Positions 1 through 9,146 of a DNA stretch of 64,000 nucleotides are shown in pieces. Made by a program: the position numbers and the translations under genes. Each line of letters begins with the position of its first letter. The stretch's first letter is position 1. Source of the stretch: a bacterium (GTDB lineage Bacteria > Bacillota > Bacilli > Lactobacillales > Streptococcaceae). The stretch spans positions 1 through 64,000 of the forward strand of contig CAJNCS010000009.1 in assembly GCA_905221325.1 (NCBI GenBank), written 5' to 3'. The notes under the pieces were generated by a model. That model made no database searches and was not told the DNA's origin. It saw only the letters and a program-made list of their open reading frames with translations.

Positions 1-72
1 TAGTCCGTACGGGATTCGAACCCGTGTTACCGCCGTGAAAAGGCGGTGTCTTAACCCCTTGACCAACGGACC
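1..72 (-). tRNA. tRNA-Glu (anticodon UUC)
   Basis: On the minus strand the segment folds as a full cloverleaf. The acceptor stem starts GGTCCGT, the anticodon stem is CCGCC/GGCGG around the loop TTTTCAC (anticodon TTC, Glu), and the T-loop is GGTTCGAATCC. The gene ends at the window edge, so an encoded CCA or the next gene cannot be judged. Lying immediately downstream of comX matches the pneumococcal arrangement where comX copies sit beside tRNA genes. Confidence 0.96.
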
Positions 73-137
73 TTGAGTTTTTCAACTCTTTCTATTATAC
101 CTACTTTTCAAACTTTGTCAAGGACTTTTTTAATCTC

Positions 138-611
138 CTATGCAAATTCTTTGAAGACTGTCGAAAGCTCCCTTAGAAGGGCCTTGCGCCCTCTGAAGAC
201 TTCTCCTCCCATCAGACGGTCCACTAACTCTTGTTTTTCTTTACTCTGACTTGCCTTGTAATTCCTTAGCAGTTCGTGAAAGAGATAGTAATCATCCAGT
301 CTCAGTCCTTTTTCTCCTAGGCGATGGCTAATCTCACTCACCTCTTCATAGGGTTCTTTGTCAAAACGGCGCTTGTGGCTTTCCTGTTTACGGATGTAAT
401 CTAGGATACGATTTCTAAACTTTGTTTTAAAGCAGACATATAGTTGATGGCGCTCGCCCTCTAGCAATTCTGGGTTGCGACTCACCAGCTCATACAGGCA
501 CATCATCCCCTCCTGGTCCCAGTCTTCTTTCTCCCACAGATGTAAATGGTATTCTTTGCGGCACTTATGGACAATCCCCTTGCTTTCTTCGTATAATTCT
601 TTTAGATTCAT
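138..611 (-). CDS. comX: Competence-specific sigma factor ComX (SigX)
   Basis: This 157-residue protein is an alternative sigma factor that directs RNA polymerase to Com-box promoters of late competence genes such as the comG operon at 18481-22188. It contains the conserved segments WDQEGM, YFKTKFRNRILDYIRKQES-like (here CFKTKFRNRILDYIRKQES) and KEPYEEV..ISHR, and a C-terminal FRGR...VFKEF, all typical of streptococcal ComX, which is about 159 residues long. The start is supported by AGGAGA placed 5-10 nt upstream. The neighbours nusG and tRNA-Glu match one of the two pneumococcal comX loci. In the mitis group comX expression depends on the ComE response regulator. I could not find a convincing pair of ComE boxes upstream, so the promoter is not annotated. 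Sequence is clearly diverged from pneumococcal ComX, which argues for a non-pneumococcal mitis-group species. Confidence 0.95.
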   Translation of the reverse strand: MNLKELYEESKGIVHKCRKEYHLHLWEKEDWDQEGMMCLYELVSRNPELLEGERHQLYVCFKTKFRNRILDYIRKQESHKRRFDKEPYEEVSEISHRLGEKGLRLDDYYLFHELLRNYKASQSKEKQELVDRLMGGEVFRGRKALLRELSTVFKEFA

Positions 612-704
612 AGACCTCTCCTTTCTACCTTTAGTCTAGCAGAAAGGATCCAGCCTTTGATCTTCTTCTACTCTTCTATACACTTTCCACTCTAAACGGC
701 ACAC

Positions 705-727
705 AAAAAGAGAGGCATGGCCTCTCT
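705..727 (-). terminator. Intrinsic terminator after nusG
   Basis: On the minus strand AGAGAGGC-CAT-GCCTCTCT is followed by TTTTTGTG. It lies just past the nusG stop and separates that operon from comX. Confidence 0.9.
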
Positions 728-731
728 GGGG

Positions 732-1268
732 TTATAATTCTGCAATTTGATTGAGATTCACTTCTGCAATCGTGTCATTACCAAACATAGAGATAATCAT
801 CTTCACTTTGTTGTTATCAATTTCAGTAATTTTACCTGTATAGTCTGCAAAAGCGCCATCAATGATGCGGACAGTCTGGCCAACTTCAACGTCAATATCG
901 AACTCTTCAACCGTTTGTCCCATAGAAACCAGAATATCACGGATTTCTTGTTCCAATAGCGGAGTTGGTTTTGATCTGTTCCCGTGTGACCCGACGAATC
1001 CTGTTACGTTAGGTGTGTTTCGAACAACGAACCACGCTTCATCTGTCATGACCATTTCTACAAGGACATAACCCGGAAAGCGATTCTCTTCAATTTCCTT
1101 TTTCTTTCCATTTTTCTCAACTTGCACGGTTTGTGTTGGAATCTCAACGCGTAGAATATTATCCAACATGTTATATGTTTGCGCACGTTGCAATAGATTT
1201 TCTTTTACCTTATTTTCATAGCCAGAATAAGTTTGTAGAACAAACCATCCTTTGTCAAAACTATCCAT
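732..1268 (-). CDS. nusG: Transcription termination/antitermination factor NusG
   Basis: NusG binds RNA polymerase and modulates elongation, pausing and Rho-related or ribosome coupling. The 178-residue product has the N-terminal NGN domain (GWFVLQTYSGYENKVKENL, then RFPGYVLVEM and VRNTPNVTGFVG) and a C-terminal KOW domain (VRIIDGAFADYTGKI). I chose the ATG at 1268 rather than an upstream in-frame ATG at 1283, because AAAGGAAAT lies directly before 1268 and streptococcal NusG starts MDSFDKGW. It is the last gene of rpmG-secE-nusG, transcribed from the promoter near 1682-1710 and ended by the hairpin at 705-727. The KOW region differs from the pneumococcal protein more than the NGN region does. 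Confidence 0.97.
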   Translation of the reverse strand: MDSFDKGWFVLQTYSGYENKVKENLLQRAQTYNMLDNILRVEIPTQTVQVEKNGKKKEIEENRFPGYVLVEMVMTDEAWFVVRNTPNVTGFVGSHGNRSKPTPLLEQEIRDILVSMGQTVEEFDIDVEVGQTVRIIDGAFADYTGKITEIDNNKVKMIISMFGNDTIAEVNLNQIAEL

Positions 1269-1324
1269 GATATTTCCTTTCATACATAATAGAAGAAAGC
1301 CAGCAGAAGTCTTCCACTTTTCTT

Positions 1325-1501
1325 CTAAAAAATGTTAATAAATCGAATCAAACCTGAAACAATCAACTGGTCAAAAATGTAAATGATAACCACAAAGAAG
1401 GCTGTGTATTCCATAATTGAGCGAAAATCCCTCCAGCTTTCTTTGCGAGTTGGCCAAGTTGTTTCTTTAAGAAGTTTAAAAATATCCTTAATAAAACCCA
1501 T
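1325..1501 (-). CDS. secE: Preprotein translocase subunit SecE
   Basis: This 58-residue inner-membrane protein is the clamp subunit of the SecYEG translocon. An amphipathic N-terminus with the conserved ETTWPTRKESW motif is followed by a single membrane span (AFFVVIIYIFDQLIVSGLI). Length matches the single-span SecE of Firmicutes. It sits between rpmG and nusG, the usual bacterial order. Confidence 0.96.
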   Translation of the reverse strand: MGFIKDIFKLLKETTWPTRKESWRDFRSIMEYTAFFVVIIYIFDQLIVSGLIRFINIF

Positions 1502-1510
1502 CGTTCTCTC

Positions 1511-1663
1511 CTATCTCGTTTCTCTATGTGTCGTATATTTCCCACAATGTTTACAAAATTTATTTACTTCTAGTCGTGTTGGCTTGGGGTTCCCACTAAT
1601 TTTGATTGAATAATTTCTTGAACCGCAAACTGCACAAGCTAGGCTTGCTTTTTTTAGTGCCAT
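1511..1663 (-). CDS. rpmG: 50S ribosomal protein L33 (rpmG)
   Basis: A 50-residue zinc-ribbon form of ribosomal protein L33, part of the large subunit. Two CxxC pairs are visible (CAVCG near residue 11 and CKHCG near residue 38), so this is the zinc-binding paralogue rather than a C-minus form. The start at 1663 has GGAGG 6 nt upstream. It is the first gene of the rpmG-secE-nusG operon. Confidence 0.96.
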   Translation of the reverse strand: MALKKASLACAVCGSRNYSIKISGNPKPTRLEVNKFCKHCGKYTTHRETR

Positions 1664-1681
1664 AACGCCTCCATCTTATCT

Positions 1682-1710
1682 ATTATAACAAGAAACCTAG
1701 GCTTTGACAA
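1682..1710 (-). promoter_or_regulatory. Promoter of rpmG-secE-nusG
   Basis: On the minus strand TTGTCA, a 17-nt spacer and TATAAT lie about 20 nt before the rpmG start. The -35 element sits inside the small hairpin AGGCTT-gtca-AAGCCT (1699-1714) that follows the pbp2A stop, so end of one unit and start of the next share bases. Confidence 0.75.
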
Positions 1711-1715
1711 GCCTC

Positions 1716-3911
1716 TTAACGAAAGAGATTGACGAAAGAGTCCCAGATTGTCTGGGCTTTTTCTTTTATCTTTGCATCCGAAATCGCACGTCCCGCTTCG
1801 TCTACAAGATTTTGAGCACGACTACGAATATCTCCTAGCGGATCCTCGGAGTGGTTCGTCTCATTTTCAACGACCTGCTTTTTCGTATTTTCTGGCTCAA
1901 TACCATTTTGTTTATAAGCATTCTCAACCGTAAAAGTGCTGCCGGGAGTATAAGGCAAGATAGTATTGGCCATGCTTCTAAAGACATGGGCTGCTCCATT
2001 AGAAGTCGACCCTGCTAGATAATGATTCTCATCTGTTGTTGGGAAGCCGAGCCAGTGGCTGATTACCACATCCGGAGTATAACCAATCACCCACTGGTCA
2101 CTCGTATATTCCGGGTTGAAAACAGCTTCAGTCGTACCCGTTTTACCAGCCATAACATAATCTGCTGGTGACGAACTGATTCCTGTACCATTGGTAAATG
2201 TTCCTAGCATCATGCTGGTCATTTTATCAGCTACAGACTTATCAATCACTCGTTTTTGGGAGTTTTTATGACTCTTGATGACCTGTCCACTGGCATTTTC
2301 GATACGAGTGATGAAATGTGCTTCAGGCATTAGACCTCCATTAGCAAAGGCTGTATAGGCTTGCGCCATCTGGAGAGGATTCGTCTCCACACCTCCACCA
2401 AGAGCAACTCCAAGAACTCGGTCAACTTTTTCCATATTCAGGCCAAATCTCTCCCCAGCGTCAAAAGCTTTGTCAATCCCCAATTTATTTACAGTCGCAA
2501 CTGCTGGTAGGTTGAGTGATTCCGCCAAGGCCTGATACATAGGTACTTCTGGAGATGTCTTAATACCCGCATAGTTGTCTACTTGATAACTATCGTACTG
2601 CATCGTATGATTATCTAGTTGCTTGTTCAAGGCCCATCCTGCTTCTACTGCAGGTGTATAAACGACTAAAGGTTTAATGGTTGAGCCTGGACTACGCTTA
2701 GACTGAGTGGCATAGTTGAAATTACGAAAACCTGGTTTGTCATCACCAGCTACACGGCCTACTACTCCACGCACTCCACCAGTCTTGGGTTCTAGAGCGA
2801 CACTACCTGATTCAGCATGTGTTCCGTCTTCTGCTGTTGGAAATAGCGACGTGTTTTCGTAAATAACCTGCATGTTTGCTTGATAGTTTTGGTCAAGTTC
2901 CGTATAGATTCGATAGCCGTTGTTGACAATCTCTTCTTCTGTGAGATTGTACTTGGAAACCGCTTCGTTGACAACTGCATCAAAATAAGACGGGTAACGA
3001 TAATCTGAAACCTTGCCTTCATACTTATCTTGCAGTTGAGAAGCCATATCTACTCCAGCCGCTTCAGTCTCTTTATTTTTATCAATATAGCCCGCTGCAA
3101 CCATATTTTGCAAAACGGTATCCCTACGGTTGGTCGAAGTCTCAACAGAATTTAATGGATTATACAATTCTGGTCCCTTGAGCATACCTGCTAGAGTGGC
3201 CGCCTGATCAAGCGTTAGTTGTGAAGCCGATACGCCGAAATATTTCTTACTTGCATCTTCAACACCCCATACCCCATTCCCGAAGTAGGCGTTATTGAGA
3301 TACATAGTAAGGATTTGCTCCTTGCTGTATTTCTTGGTCAACTCTAAGGCAAGGAAAAACTCCTTGGCCTTCCGTTCAACGGTTTGGTCCTGGGAAAGAT
3401 AGGCATTTTTCGCCAACTGTTGAGTGATGGTGGACCCCCCTCCAGAACGACCTGCTGTAAGGATAGCTAGAAAGAAACGACCGTAATTAATCCCATCATT
3501 TTTATAGAAGGAACGGTCCTCTGTCGCGACGACAGCATTTTGTAAGTCTTTACTGATATCTGTCAGTTCAACATAGGTTCCCTTTTGACCTGATAGGGCT
3601 CCTGCCTCTTTTTCTTCACGGTCAAAAATCAGAGTTCGCGTTTTCAAGGCATTTTGCAAATCATTGACATTGGTCGACTTGGCTATTGCAAATAGGTAGG
3701 TCCCAACTAGCAAACCTGCACTTAACCCTAAAATGATGACGATTTTTGTAAGATGATAACGACGCCAAAATTTCCGAACTGGGCCCACTTGTGACAATTT
3801 TTTTCTATCGCTCCGAGAACGACGCATGCTAGTCGAATCAGACTCCGTGGATTCATTCGTTTCTTTTTTAAAGAGAGAAAGAAACTTCTCAAATAATTTA
3901 TCTAATTTCAT
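1716..3911 (-). CDS. pbp2A: Class A penicillin-binding protein 2A
   Basis: A 731-residue bifunctional enzyme that polymerises glycan strands from lipid II and cross-links stem peptides outside the membrane. It has a basic cytoplasmic tail, one membrane span near residues 56-77 (IVIILGLSAGLLVGTYLFAIA), a GT51 glycosyltransferase domain (catalytic EDRSFYKNDG, then GGSTITQQLAKN) and a transpeptidase domain with all three active-site motifs: STIK, SLN and KTGT. The C-terminus is a short charged tail. Size and order fit pneumococcal PBP2a, which is also found beside rpmG-secE-nusG. It is convergent with nothing and divergent from the pseudouridine synthase at 3998. The three motifs show no obvious loss; beta-lactam resistance mosaicism cannot be judged by eye. 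Confidence 0.96.
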   Translation of the reverse strand: MKLDKLFEKFLSLFKKETNESTESDSTSMRRSRSDRKKLSQVGPVRKFWRRYHLTKIVIILGLSAGLLVGTYLFAIAKSTNVNDLQNALKTRTLIFDREEKEAGALSGQKGTYVELTDISKDLQNAVVATEDRSFYKNDGINYGRFFLAILTAGRSGGGSTITQQLAKNAYLSQDQTVERKAKEFFLALELTKKYSKEQILTMYLNNAYFGNGVWGVEDASKKYFGVSASQLTLDQAATLAGMLKGPELYNPLNSVETSTNRRDTVLQNMVAAGYIDKNKETEAAGVDMASQLQDKYEGKVSDYRYPSYFDAVVNEAVSKYNLTEEEIVNNGYRIYTELDQNYQANMQVIYENTSLFPTAEDGTHAESGSVALEPKTGGVRGVVGRVAGDDKPGFRNFNYATQSKRSPGSTIKPLVVYTPAVEAGWALNKQLDNHTMQYDSYQVDNYAGIKTSPEVPMYQALAESLNLPAVATVNKLGIDKAFDAGERFGLNMEKVDRVLGVALGGGVETNPLQMAQAYTAFANGGLMPEAHFITRIENASGQVIKSHKNSQKRVIDKSVADKMTSMMLGTFTNGTGISSSPADYVMAGKTGTTEAVFNPEYTSDQWVIGYTPDVVISHWLGFPTTDENHYLAGSTSNGAAHVFRSMANTILPYTPGSTFTVENAYKQNGIEPENTKKQVVENETNHSEDPLGDIRSRAQNLVDEAGRAISDAKIKEKAQTIWDSFVNLFR

Positions 3912-3959
3912 GCGTTTATTTTATCATCTTCACCATAGGAACTCAAGAATTTAGCTATT

Positions 3960-3991
3960 CCCTATCCAAATAGGGCTTTTTTTGTTACAAT
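3960..3991 (+). promoter_or_regulatory. Hairpin plus -10 element directly upstream of the pseudouridine synthase
   Basis: CCCTAT-ccaa-ATAGGG followed by CTTTTTTTG (3960-3984) looks like an intrinsic terminator, and TACAAT (3986-3991) looks like a -10 box only six bases before the ATG at 3998. No Shine-Dalgarno sequence lies between. If TACAAT is used, the mRNA would start at or next to the start codon. Confidence 0.5.
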
Positions 3992-3997
3992 ATCTGT

Positions 3998-4873
3998 ATG
4001 CAATTCACATTTACATTACCCGAATCCTTGCCTCAAATGACGGTCAAACAATTCCTAGAGGAACAACTCCTCATTCCTAGAAAGATTCGCCATTTTTTGA
4101 GAATAAAGAAGAACATCTTAATTAACCACAAAGAAGTTCACTGGAACGAGATGGTCAAGCCAGGGGACATTTGCCAGTTGACTTTTGACGAGGAAGATTA
4201 TCCCCCAAAAGAAATCCTTTGGGGGAATTCAGACCTCGTTCAAGAGGTTTATCAAGACCAACATCTCATTATCGTCAACAAGCCCGAAGGCATGAAAACT
4301 CACGGAAATCAACCTAATGAAATTGCCCTTCTCAACCATGTCTCTGCCTACGTTGACCAAACCTGTTATGTCGTTCATCGTCTGGATATGGAAACAAGTG
4401 GTTTAGTGCTTTTTGCTAAAAATCCTTTTATCTTACCCATCCTCAATCGTTTGTTGGAGAAAAAGGAAATCGCTCGTGAGTACTGGGCACTCGTAGAGGG
4501 ACCAGTGGGGAACAAAGAACTTATCTTCCAAGATAAAATTGGTCGTAATCGACACGATCGTAGAAAAAGAATAGTTGATGCAAAATATGGACAATATGCT
4601 GAAACACATATCAGTCGATTAAAGCAATTCCCAAATCAGACTACCCTTGTCCGTTGCAAACTAAAGACCGGTCGAACGCATCAGATTCGTGTTCACCTTT
4701 CTCACCATAAACACCCTATTCTGGGCGATCCTCTCTATAACTCTAGATCAAAAGTAAGCAGGCTCATGCTCCATGCCTTCCGACTTTCCTTTACTCATCC
4801 ACTCACCTTAGAACAATTGAGTTTTACTGCCCTCTCGGATACTTTCGAAACAGAATTAAAACAAAATGGATGA
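3998..4873 (+). CDS. RluD-family 23S rRNA/tRNA pseudouridine synthase
   Basis: A 291-residue pseudouridine synthase of the RluA/RluD family, which isomerises specific uridines in RNA. The catalytic motif HRLDMETSGLVLFAK (Asp near residue 128) and the family motif GRTHQIRVHLSHHKHPILGDPLY are intact. The N-terminal 60 residues resemble an S4-like RNA-binding region (KFLEEQLLIPRKIRHFLRIKKNILINHKEV is characteristic; only part quoted). It is the only plus-strand gene in the first 27 kb and is flanked by pbp2A and gap as in pneumococcus. The start codon lacks a Shine-Dalgarno sequence and lies 6 nt after a -10-like box. The stop codon is inside its terminator hairpin. Target site in RNA is not predictable from sequence alone. 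Confidence 0.9.
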   Translation: MQFTFTLPESLPQMTVKQFLEEQLLIPRKIRHFLRIKKNILINHKEVHWNEMVKPGDICQLTFDEEDYPPKEILWGNSDLVQEVYQDQHLIIVNKPEGMKTHGNQPNEIALLNHVSAYVDQTCYVVHRLDMETSGLVLFAKNPFILPILNRLLEKKEIAREYWALVEGPVGNKELIFQDKIGRNRHDRRKRIVDAKYGQYAETHISRLKQFPNQTTLVRCKLKTGRTHQIRVHLSHHKHPILGDPLYNSRSKVSRLMLHAFRLSFTHPLTLEQLSFTALSDTFETELKQNG

Positions 4874-4890
4874 TACTATCATCCATTTTT
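4863..4890 (+). terminator. Intrinsic terminator of the pseudouridine synthase gene
   Basis: A near-perfect inverted repeat (AAAATGGATGATA, one-base centre, TATCATCCATTTT) followed by T. The stop codon TGA at 4871-4873 is in its left arm. Symmetry allows it to act in both directions. Confidence 0.85.
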
Positions 4891-4896
4891 CTATAC

Positions 4897-4922
4897 AAAA
4901 AGGCAAGACCAGAAGGCCTTGC
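4897..4922 (-). terminator. Intrinsic terminator of gap
   Basis: On the minus strand GCAAGGCC-TTCT-GGTCTTGC (one G-U pair) is followed by CTTTTTG, 18 nt beyond the gap stop. Confidence 0.85.
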
Positions 4923-4939
4923 TTTTATCGACTCAAGAA

Positions 4940-5950
4940 TTATTTAGCGATTTTTGCGAAGTATTCAAGAGTACGTACAAGTTGTGCAGTGTATGACATT
5001 TCGTTGTCGTACCATGATACAACTTTAACCAATTGTTTACCATCAACATCAAGAACTTTAGTTTGAGTTGCGTCAAACAATGAACCGTAAGACATACCTA
5101 CGATATCTGAAGATACGATTGGATCTTCTGTGTAACCGTATGATTCGTTTGAAGCTGCTTTCATAGCTGCGTTCACTTCATCAACAGTAACGTTCTTTTC
5201 AAGAACTGCTACCAATTCAGTAACTGATCCAGTTGGAGTTGGAACACGTTGTGCAGATCCGTCAAGTTTACCGTTCAATTCTGGGATTACAAGACCGATA
5301 GCTTTAGCAGCACCAGTTGAGTTAGGAACGATGTTAGCAGCACCAGCACGAGCACGGCGAAGGTCACCACCACGGTGTGGTCCGTCAAGGATCATTTGGT
5401 CACCAGTGTAAGCGTGGATAGTTGTCATCAATCCTTCTACAACACCGAAGTTGTCTTGAAGAGCTTTTGCCATTGGAGCCAAGCAGTTTGTAGTACATGA
5501 AGCACCTGAGATAACTGTTTCAGTACCGTCAAGAACGTCGTGGTTAGTGTTGAATACAACTGTTTTAACATCGTTTCCACCAGGAGCAGTGATAACAACT
5601 TTTTTAGCTCCGCCAGCGTGCAAGTGTTTTTCAGCCGCTGCTTTCTTAGCAAAGAAACCAGTTGCTTCAAGAACGATTTCTACACCGTCAGTAGCCCAGT
5701 CGATTTGTTCTGGATCACGTTCAGCAGAAACACGGATGAATTTACCGTTAACTTCAAATCCACCTTCTTTGACTTCTACAGTACCGTCGAAACGACCTTG
5801 AGTTGTGTCGTATTTCAACAAGTGTGCAAGCATAACTGGATCTGTAAGGTCGTTGATGCGAGTAACTTCAACACCTTCTACGTTTTGGATACGGCGGAAA
5901 GCAAGACGACCGATACGTCCGAAACCGTTAATACCAACTTTAACTACCAT
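4940..5950 (-). CDS. gap: Glyceraldehyde-3-phosphate dehydrogenase
   Basis: Glycolytic enzyme converting glyceraldehyde-3-phosphate to 1,3-bisphosphoglycerate with NAD. The 336-residue protein has the Rossmann start [18 protein letters not shown], the catalytic Cys in [12 protein letters not shown] and the general-base His in [10 protein letters not shown]. An open frame extends 24 codons further upstream, but AAGGAGG lies 8-14 nt before the ATG at 5950 and the family starts with MVVKVGING, so that start is used. Codon use is strongly biased, as expected for a highly expressed gene. Confidence 0.98.
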   Translation of the reverse strand: MVVKVGINGFGRIGRLAFRRIQNVEGVEVTRINDLTDPVMLAHLLKYDTTQGRFDGTVEVKEGGFEVNGKFIRVSAERDPEQIDWATDGVEIVLEATGFFAKKAAAEKHLHAGGAKKVVITAPGGNDVKTVVFNTNHDVLDGTETVISGASCTTNCLAPMAKALQDNFGVVEGLMTTIHAYTGDQMILDGPHRGGDLRRARAGAANIVPNSTGAAKAIGLVIPELNGKLDGSAQRVPTPTGSVTELVAVLEKNVTVDEVNAAMKAASNESYGYTEDPIVSSDIVGMSYGSLFDATQTKVLDVDGKQLVKVVSWYDNEMSYTAQLVRTLEYFAKIAK

Positions 5951-6206
5951 TAGTGATTTCCTCCTTATGAAAATCCTGAAAATTTTATTGTGAAAAGAGT
6001 AACTTGAATCACTACAAATCACCTTTCAACATTATTATTATATAACTATTTAAGTAGAATTGCAAGTACGGGCGTTGTTTTTCTCTCTTGCTTTTCTACT
6101 TTTCAAGCCCCTTCATTCACCTAAGCTTTTATTTCTAGGATCTTCTATTCTATCCGCATAATCTTCTCTTCTCATAGTTCAACTCTAACTTCAGAAATAG
6201 GACTAT

Positions 6207-6234
6207 GAAAAGAGACAGGATTAGTCCTGTCTCT
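6207..6234 (-). terminator. Intrinsic terminator of adhE
   Basis: On the minus strand AGAGACAGGA-CTAA-TCCTGTCTCT is followed by TTTTC, about 15 nt after the adhE stop. It is a perfect 10-bp stem. Confidence 0.92.
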
Positions 6235-6248
6235 AGGCTGATAAACAA

Positions 6249-8900
6249 TTATTTACGACGTCCTGGACGTTCTTTATAACCATAGTAAGCATCTGCCATG
6301 ATTTCTTCCATGTCAGCTACCATTGGTAAGCGTGGGTTTGCAGGTGAACATTGGTCTTCGTAAGCAAGCAAGGCAATTTCATGCAAGCTGTCTTTCCAAA
6401 CTTTTTCATCGATTCCGAAACCTTTGAAGTTCATTGTGATTCCAACTGCTTCACCAAGATCGTAAACTGCTTTGGCATAAGCTTCAACTGCTTCTTCTGG
6501 AGTTGAGTGAGGCAAGCCAAGCATTTTCGCGATGTCTTGGAATTTCTCATCAGCTTTCCAGTAGTTGTACTTAGGCCATGTAGTGGTCTTGGATGGACGA
6601 GTGCCGTTGTAACGGATGACGTATGGAAGTAAGATTGCGTTTGTACGTCCGTGAACAGTATGGTGAACACCACCGATCTTGTGGGCCATTGAGTGGCTCA
6701 TACCAAGGAAGGCATTGGCAAAGGCCATACCAGCCATTGTAGACGCATTATGCATTTTTTCACGTGCTTCTGGGTCAGCTGTCTTAACAGATTTTTCCAA
6801 CCATTCAAAGACAAGTTTGATTGTTTGAAGGGCTATACCGTCTGTGTAGTCGTTAGCGAAGTTTGAAGTGTAGGCTTCAGTAGCGTGAGTCAAGACATCC
6901 ATACCAGTATCAGCAGCGATGAAGTCTGGAACGGATTCAACCAAAGCAGGGTCAACAATGGCAATAGTTGGTGTCAATGAGTAGTCAGCTAATGGGTATT
7001 TGCGGTTGTTTTTCTTATCAGAGATAACGGCAAATGGTGTTACTTCTGAACCTGTACCTGAAGTTGTTGGGATACCGATGTACTTCGCTTTCTTACCAAG
7101 TGATGGGAAGCGGAAGGCACGTTTACGGATATCCATGAATTTTTGAACCAAGTCACGGAAGTCGATTTCTGGTTGTTCGTAGAAGAGCCACATTACTTTG
7201 GCTGCGTCCATTGGAGAACCACCACCAAGAGCGATGATAGTGTCTGGTTCAAATGCTTTCATCACTTCAGCACCACGTTCTACAGTTGTGATGTCTGGAT
7301 CTGGTTCAACATCTGAGAAGACTTGGATCGTTACACGGTTGTTACGTGCGTTCAATTGATCAATAACACGTTGAACAAAACCAAGTTTTTCGATAGATTT
7401 GTCTGTAACGATCATAACGCGTTCAATATCTTCACAAGTTTGAAGGTATTGGATAGAATTGCGTTCGAAGTAAATTTTTGAAGGAACTTTAAACCATTGC
7501 ATATTATTTCTACGTTTCCCTACTTTCTTGATGTTTAGAAGGTTAATAGCGCTCACGTTATCACCGACTGAATTGTGTCCATATGAACCACATCCAAGTG
7601 TCAATGATGGGATGAAGGCATTGTAAACGTCACCGATACCACCGAAAGTAGATGGAGAGTTCCAGATAATACGCATTGCTTTGATTTCTGTACCAAAGCG
7701 TTTAGCAAGAGCTTCGTCTTTTGTATGGATAGCTGCTGAGTGACCAAGTCCGTTAAACTCAACCATTTGACGTGCTTTTGTAAGGCCGTCTTCTGTATCC
7801 TCAGCTTTCAATACAGCGATTACTGGTGACAATTTTTCACGAGTCAATGGTTCTTTTGGTCCTACTTCTGCACATTCTGCAGCCAAGATGTTTGTTCCTT
7901 CTGGAACGCTGAATCCTGCTTGTTCTGCAATCCATGCTGCTGGTTTACCAACGATGTTTGCATTTAGTTTAGCGCCTGCACAGTTTTTGCTGTTTGCTTT
8001 CACGCCAAAACAGAATTCTTCAAGAAGTGCTTTTTCTTTTTTGTTTACAAAGTAAGTGTGGTATGATTTGAATTCTTCTACAAATTCGTCATAGACTTCT
8101 TTATCAATGATAACCGCTTGCTCTGATGCACAGACCATACCATTGTCAAATGATTTAGACATGACGATATCATGAGCAGCTTGACGGAGGTCAGCAGATT
8201 TTTCTACATAAGCAGGAACGTTTCCTGCACCTACCCCAAGAGCTGGTTTCCCACATGAGTAAGCTGCCTTAACCATGGCATTACCACCAGTTGCGAGGAT
8301 AGTCGCAACACCTTCGTGGTTCATAAGCGCTCCAGTTGCTTCCATAGATGGCTCTGTAATCCATTGCACACAGTTTTCAGGTGCACCGGCTGCGATGGCT
8401 GCATCACGAACGATTTGTGCAGCATGAGCAGAAGATTCTTGAGCTGATGGGTGGAAGGCGAAAACAATTGGGTTACGTGTCTTCAAGGCAATCAATGATT
8501 TGAAAATTGCTGTTGAAGTTGGATTTGTTGTTGGAGTGATACCACAAATAACTCCAACTGGCTCTGCAATCTTCGTCAAACCTGTAATTGGATCATCTTC
8601 GATAACTCCAGCTGTTTTAACTCCACGCATATTGTTCACTACGTGTTCACAGGCAAATAGATTTTTTGTCGCCTTGTCTTCAAATACTCCACGACCAGTT
8701 TCTTCAACTGCGTGTTGTGCAAGGATACCGTGCGCATCAAGTGCTGCAACAGACGCTTTTGCTACGATGTAGTCAACTTGCTCTTGGTTCAACTTGCGCA
8801 TTTCATCAAGCGCAACCAAGGCTTTTTTCACGAGACCATCGACATGCTTTTCAGCAGCAAGTTGTTTTTCCTCTGGTGTTACTGTTTTTTTATCAGCCAT
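6249..8900 (-). CDS. adhE: Bifunctional acetaldehyde-CoA/alcohol dehydrogenase AdhE
   Basis: An 883-residue fusion enzyme that reduces acetyl-CoA through acetaldehyde to ethanol and regenerates NAD during mixed-acid fermentation. Residues 1 to about 450 are an aldehyde dehydrogenase domain (catalytic Cys in DNGMVCASEQA). The rest is an iron-dependent alcohol dehydrogenase (GGGSPMDAAK, GIPTTSGTGSEVTPFAV, and metal-site histidines in MSHSMAHKIGGVHHTVHGR). GGAGGATAAT directly precedes the ATG at 8900, so I preferred it to an in-frame ATG at 8912 that would lie within the Shine-Dalgarno site. The upstream region carries Rex-type half-sites and a cre-like site, fitting redox and carbon control. 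A terminator follows at 6207-6234. Confidence 0.97.
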   Translation of the reverse strand: MADKKTVTPEEKQLAAEKHVDGLVKKALVALDEMRKLNQEQVDYIVAKASVAALDAHGILAQHAVEETGRGVFEDKATKNLFACEHVVNNMRGVKTAGVIEDDPITGLTKIAEPVGVICGITPTTNPTSTAIFKSLIALKTRNPIVFAFHPSAQESSAHAAQIVRDAAIAAGAPENCVQWITEPSMEATGALMNHEGVATILATGGNAMVKAAYSCGKPALGVGAGNVPAYVEKSADLRQAAHDIVMSKSFDNGMVCASEQAVIIDKEVYDEFVEEFKSYHTYFVNKKEKALLEEFCFGVKANSKNCAGAKLNANIVGKPAAWIAEQAGFSVPEGTNILAAECAEVGPKEPLTREKLSPVIAVLKAEDTEDGLTKARQMVEFNGLGHSAAIHTKDEALAKRFGTEIKAMRIIWNSPSTFGGIGDVYNAFIPSLTLGCGSYGHNSVGDNVSAINLLNIKKVGKRRNNMQWFKVPSKIYFERNSIQYLQTCEDIERVMIVTDKSIEKLGFVQRVIDQLNARNNRVTIQVFSDVEPDPDITTVERGAEVMKAFEPDTIIALGGGSPMDAAKVMWLFYEQPEIDFRDLVQKFMDIRKRAFRFPSLGKKAKYIGIPTTSGTGSEVTPFAVISDKKNNRKYPLADYSLTPTIAIVDPALVESVPDFIAADTGMDVLTHATEAYTSNFANDYTDGIALQTIKLVFEWLEKSVKTADPEAREKMHNASTMAGMAFANAFLGMSHSMAHKIGGVHHTVHGRTNAILLPYVIRYNGTRPSKTTTWPKYNYWKADEKFQDIAKMLGLPHSTPEEAVEAYAKAVYDLGEAVGITMNFKGFGIDEKVWKDSLHEIALLAYEDQCSPANPRLPMVADMEEIMADAYYGYKERPGRRK

Positions 8901-8941
8901 ATTATCCTCCATAGCCTTTAAGGATGTTATCCTTTGTTAAT

Positions 8942-9109
8942 TTTTTCACAAGTTTATTATAACTCTTTTTTTATACTTTGTAAACAGTTTCATAAGTATT
9001 TCACAAAGAATTTTTCTGAAATTGTGATTTTTTTCTCAATATAGCTACACAAGAGAGTTTCGACTGGATGATTGTGAAATTATGGAGAAAATTTTTTTAT
9101 TTCACAAAG
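8942..9109 (-). promoter_or_regulatory. Cluster of Rex-type TTGTGAAAT half-sites upstream of adhE
   Basis: Copies of TTGTGAAAT or its complement ATTTCACAA occur at 8998-9006, 9072-9080 and 9099-9107, with a shorter TTTCACAA-like copy at 8944-8951. Rex is the NADH-sensing repressor that in streptococci controls adhE through a TTGTGAAW4TTCACAA operator. None of the copies here forms a perfect full palindrome, so the assignment is an inference from half-sites plus the target gene. Confidence 0.5.
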
Positions 9110-9146
9110 TTTTTCTAGTTGATAGTTAGTTATCGAATCCAAGCAT

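Noticed and set aside
612..704. ComE-box pair in the comX promoter
   Set aside because: The nearest candidates (CCGTTTAGA and ATAGAAGAG, 12 nt apart) match the direct-repeat consensus at too few positions to annotate.
5951..6022. 24-codon N-terminal extension of GAPDH
   Set aside because: The frame is open but the Shine-Dalgarno and family start are at 5950; the upstream part is the untranslated leader.
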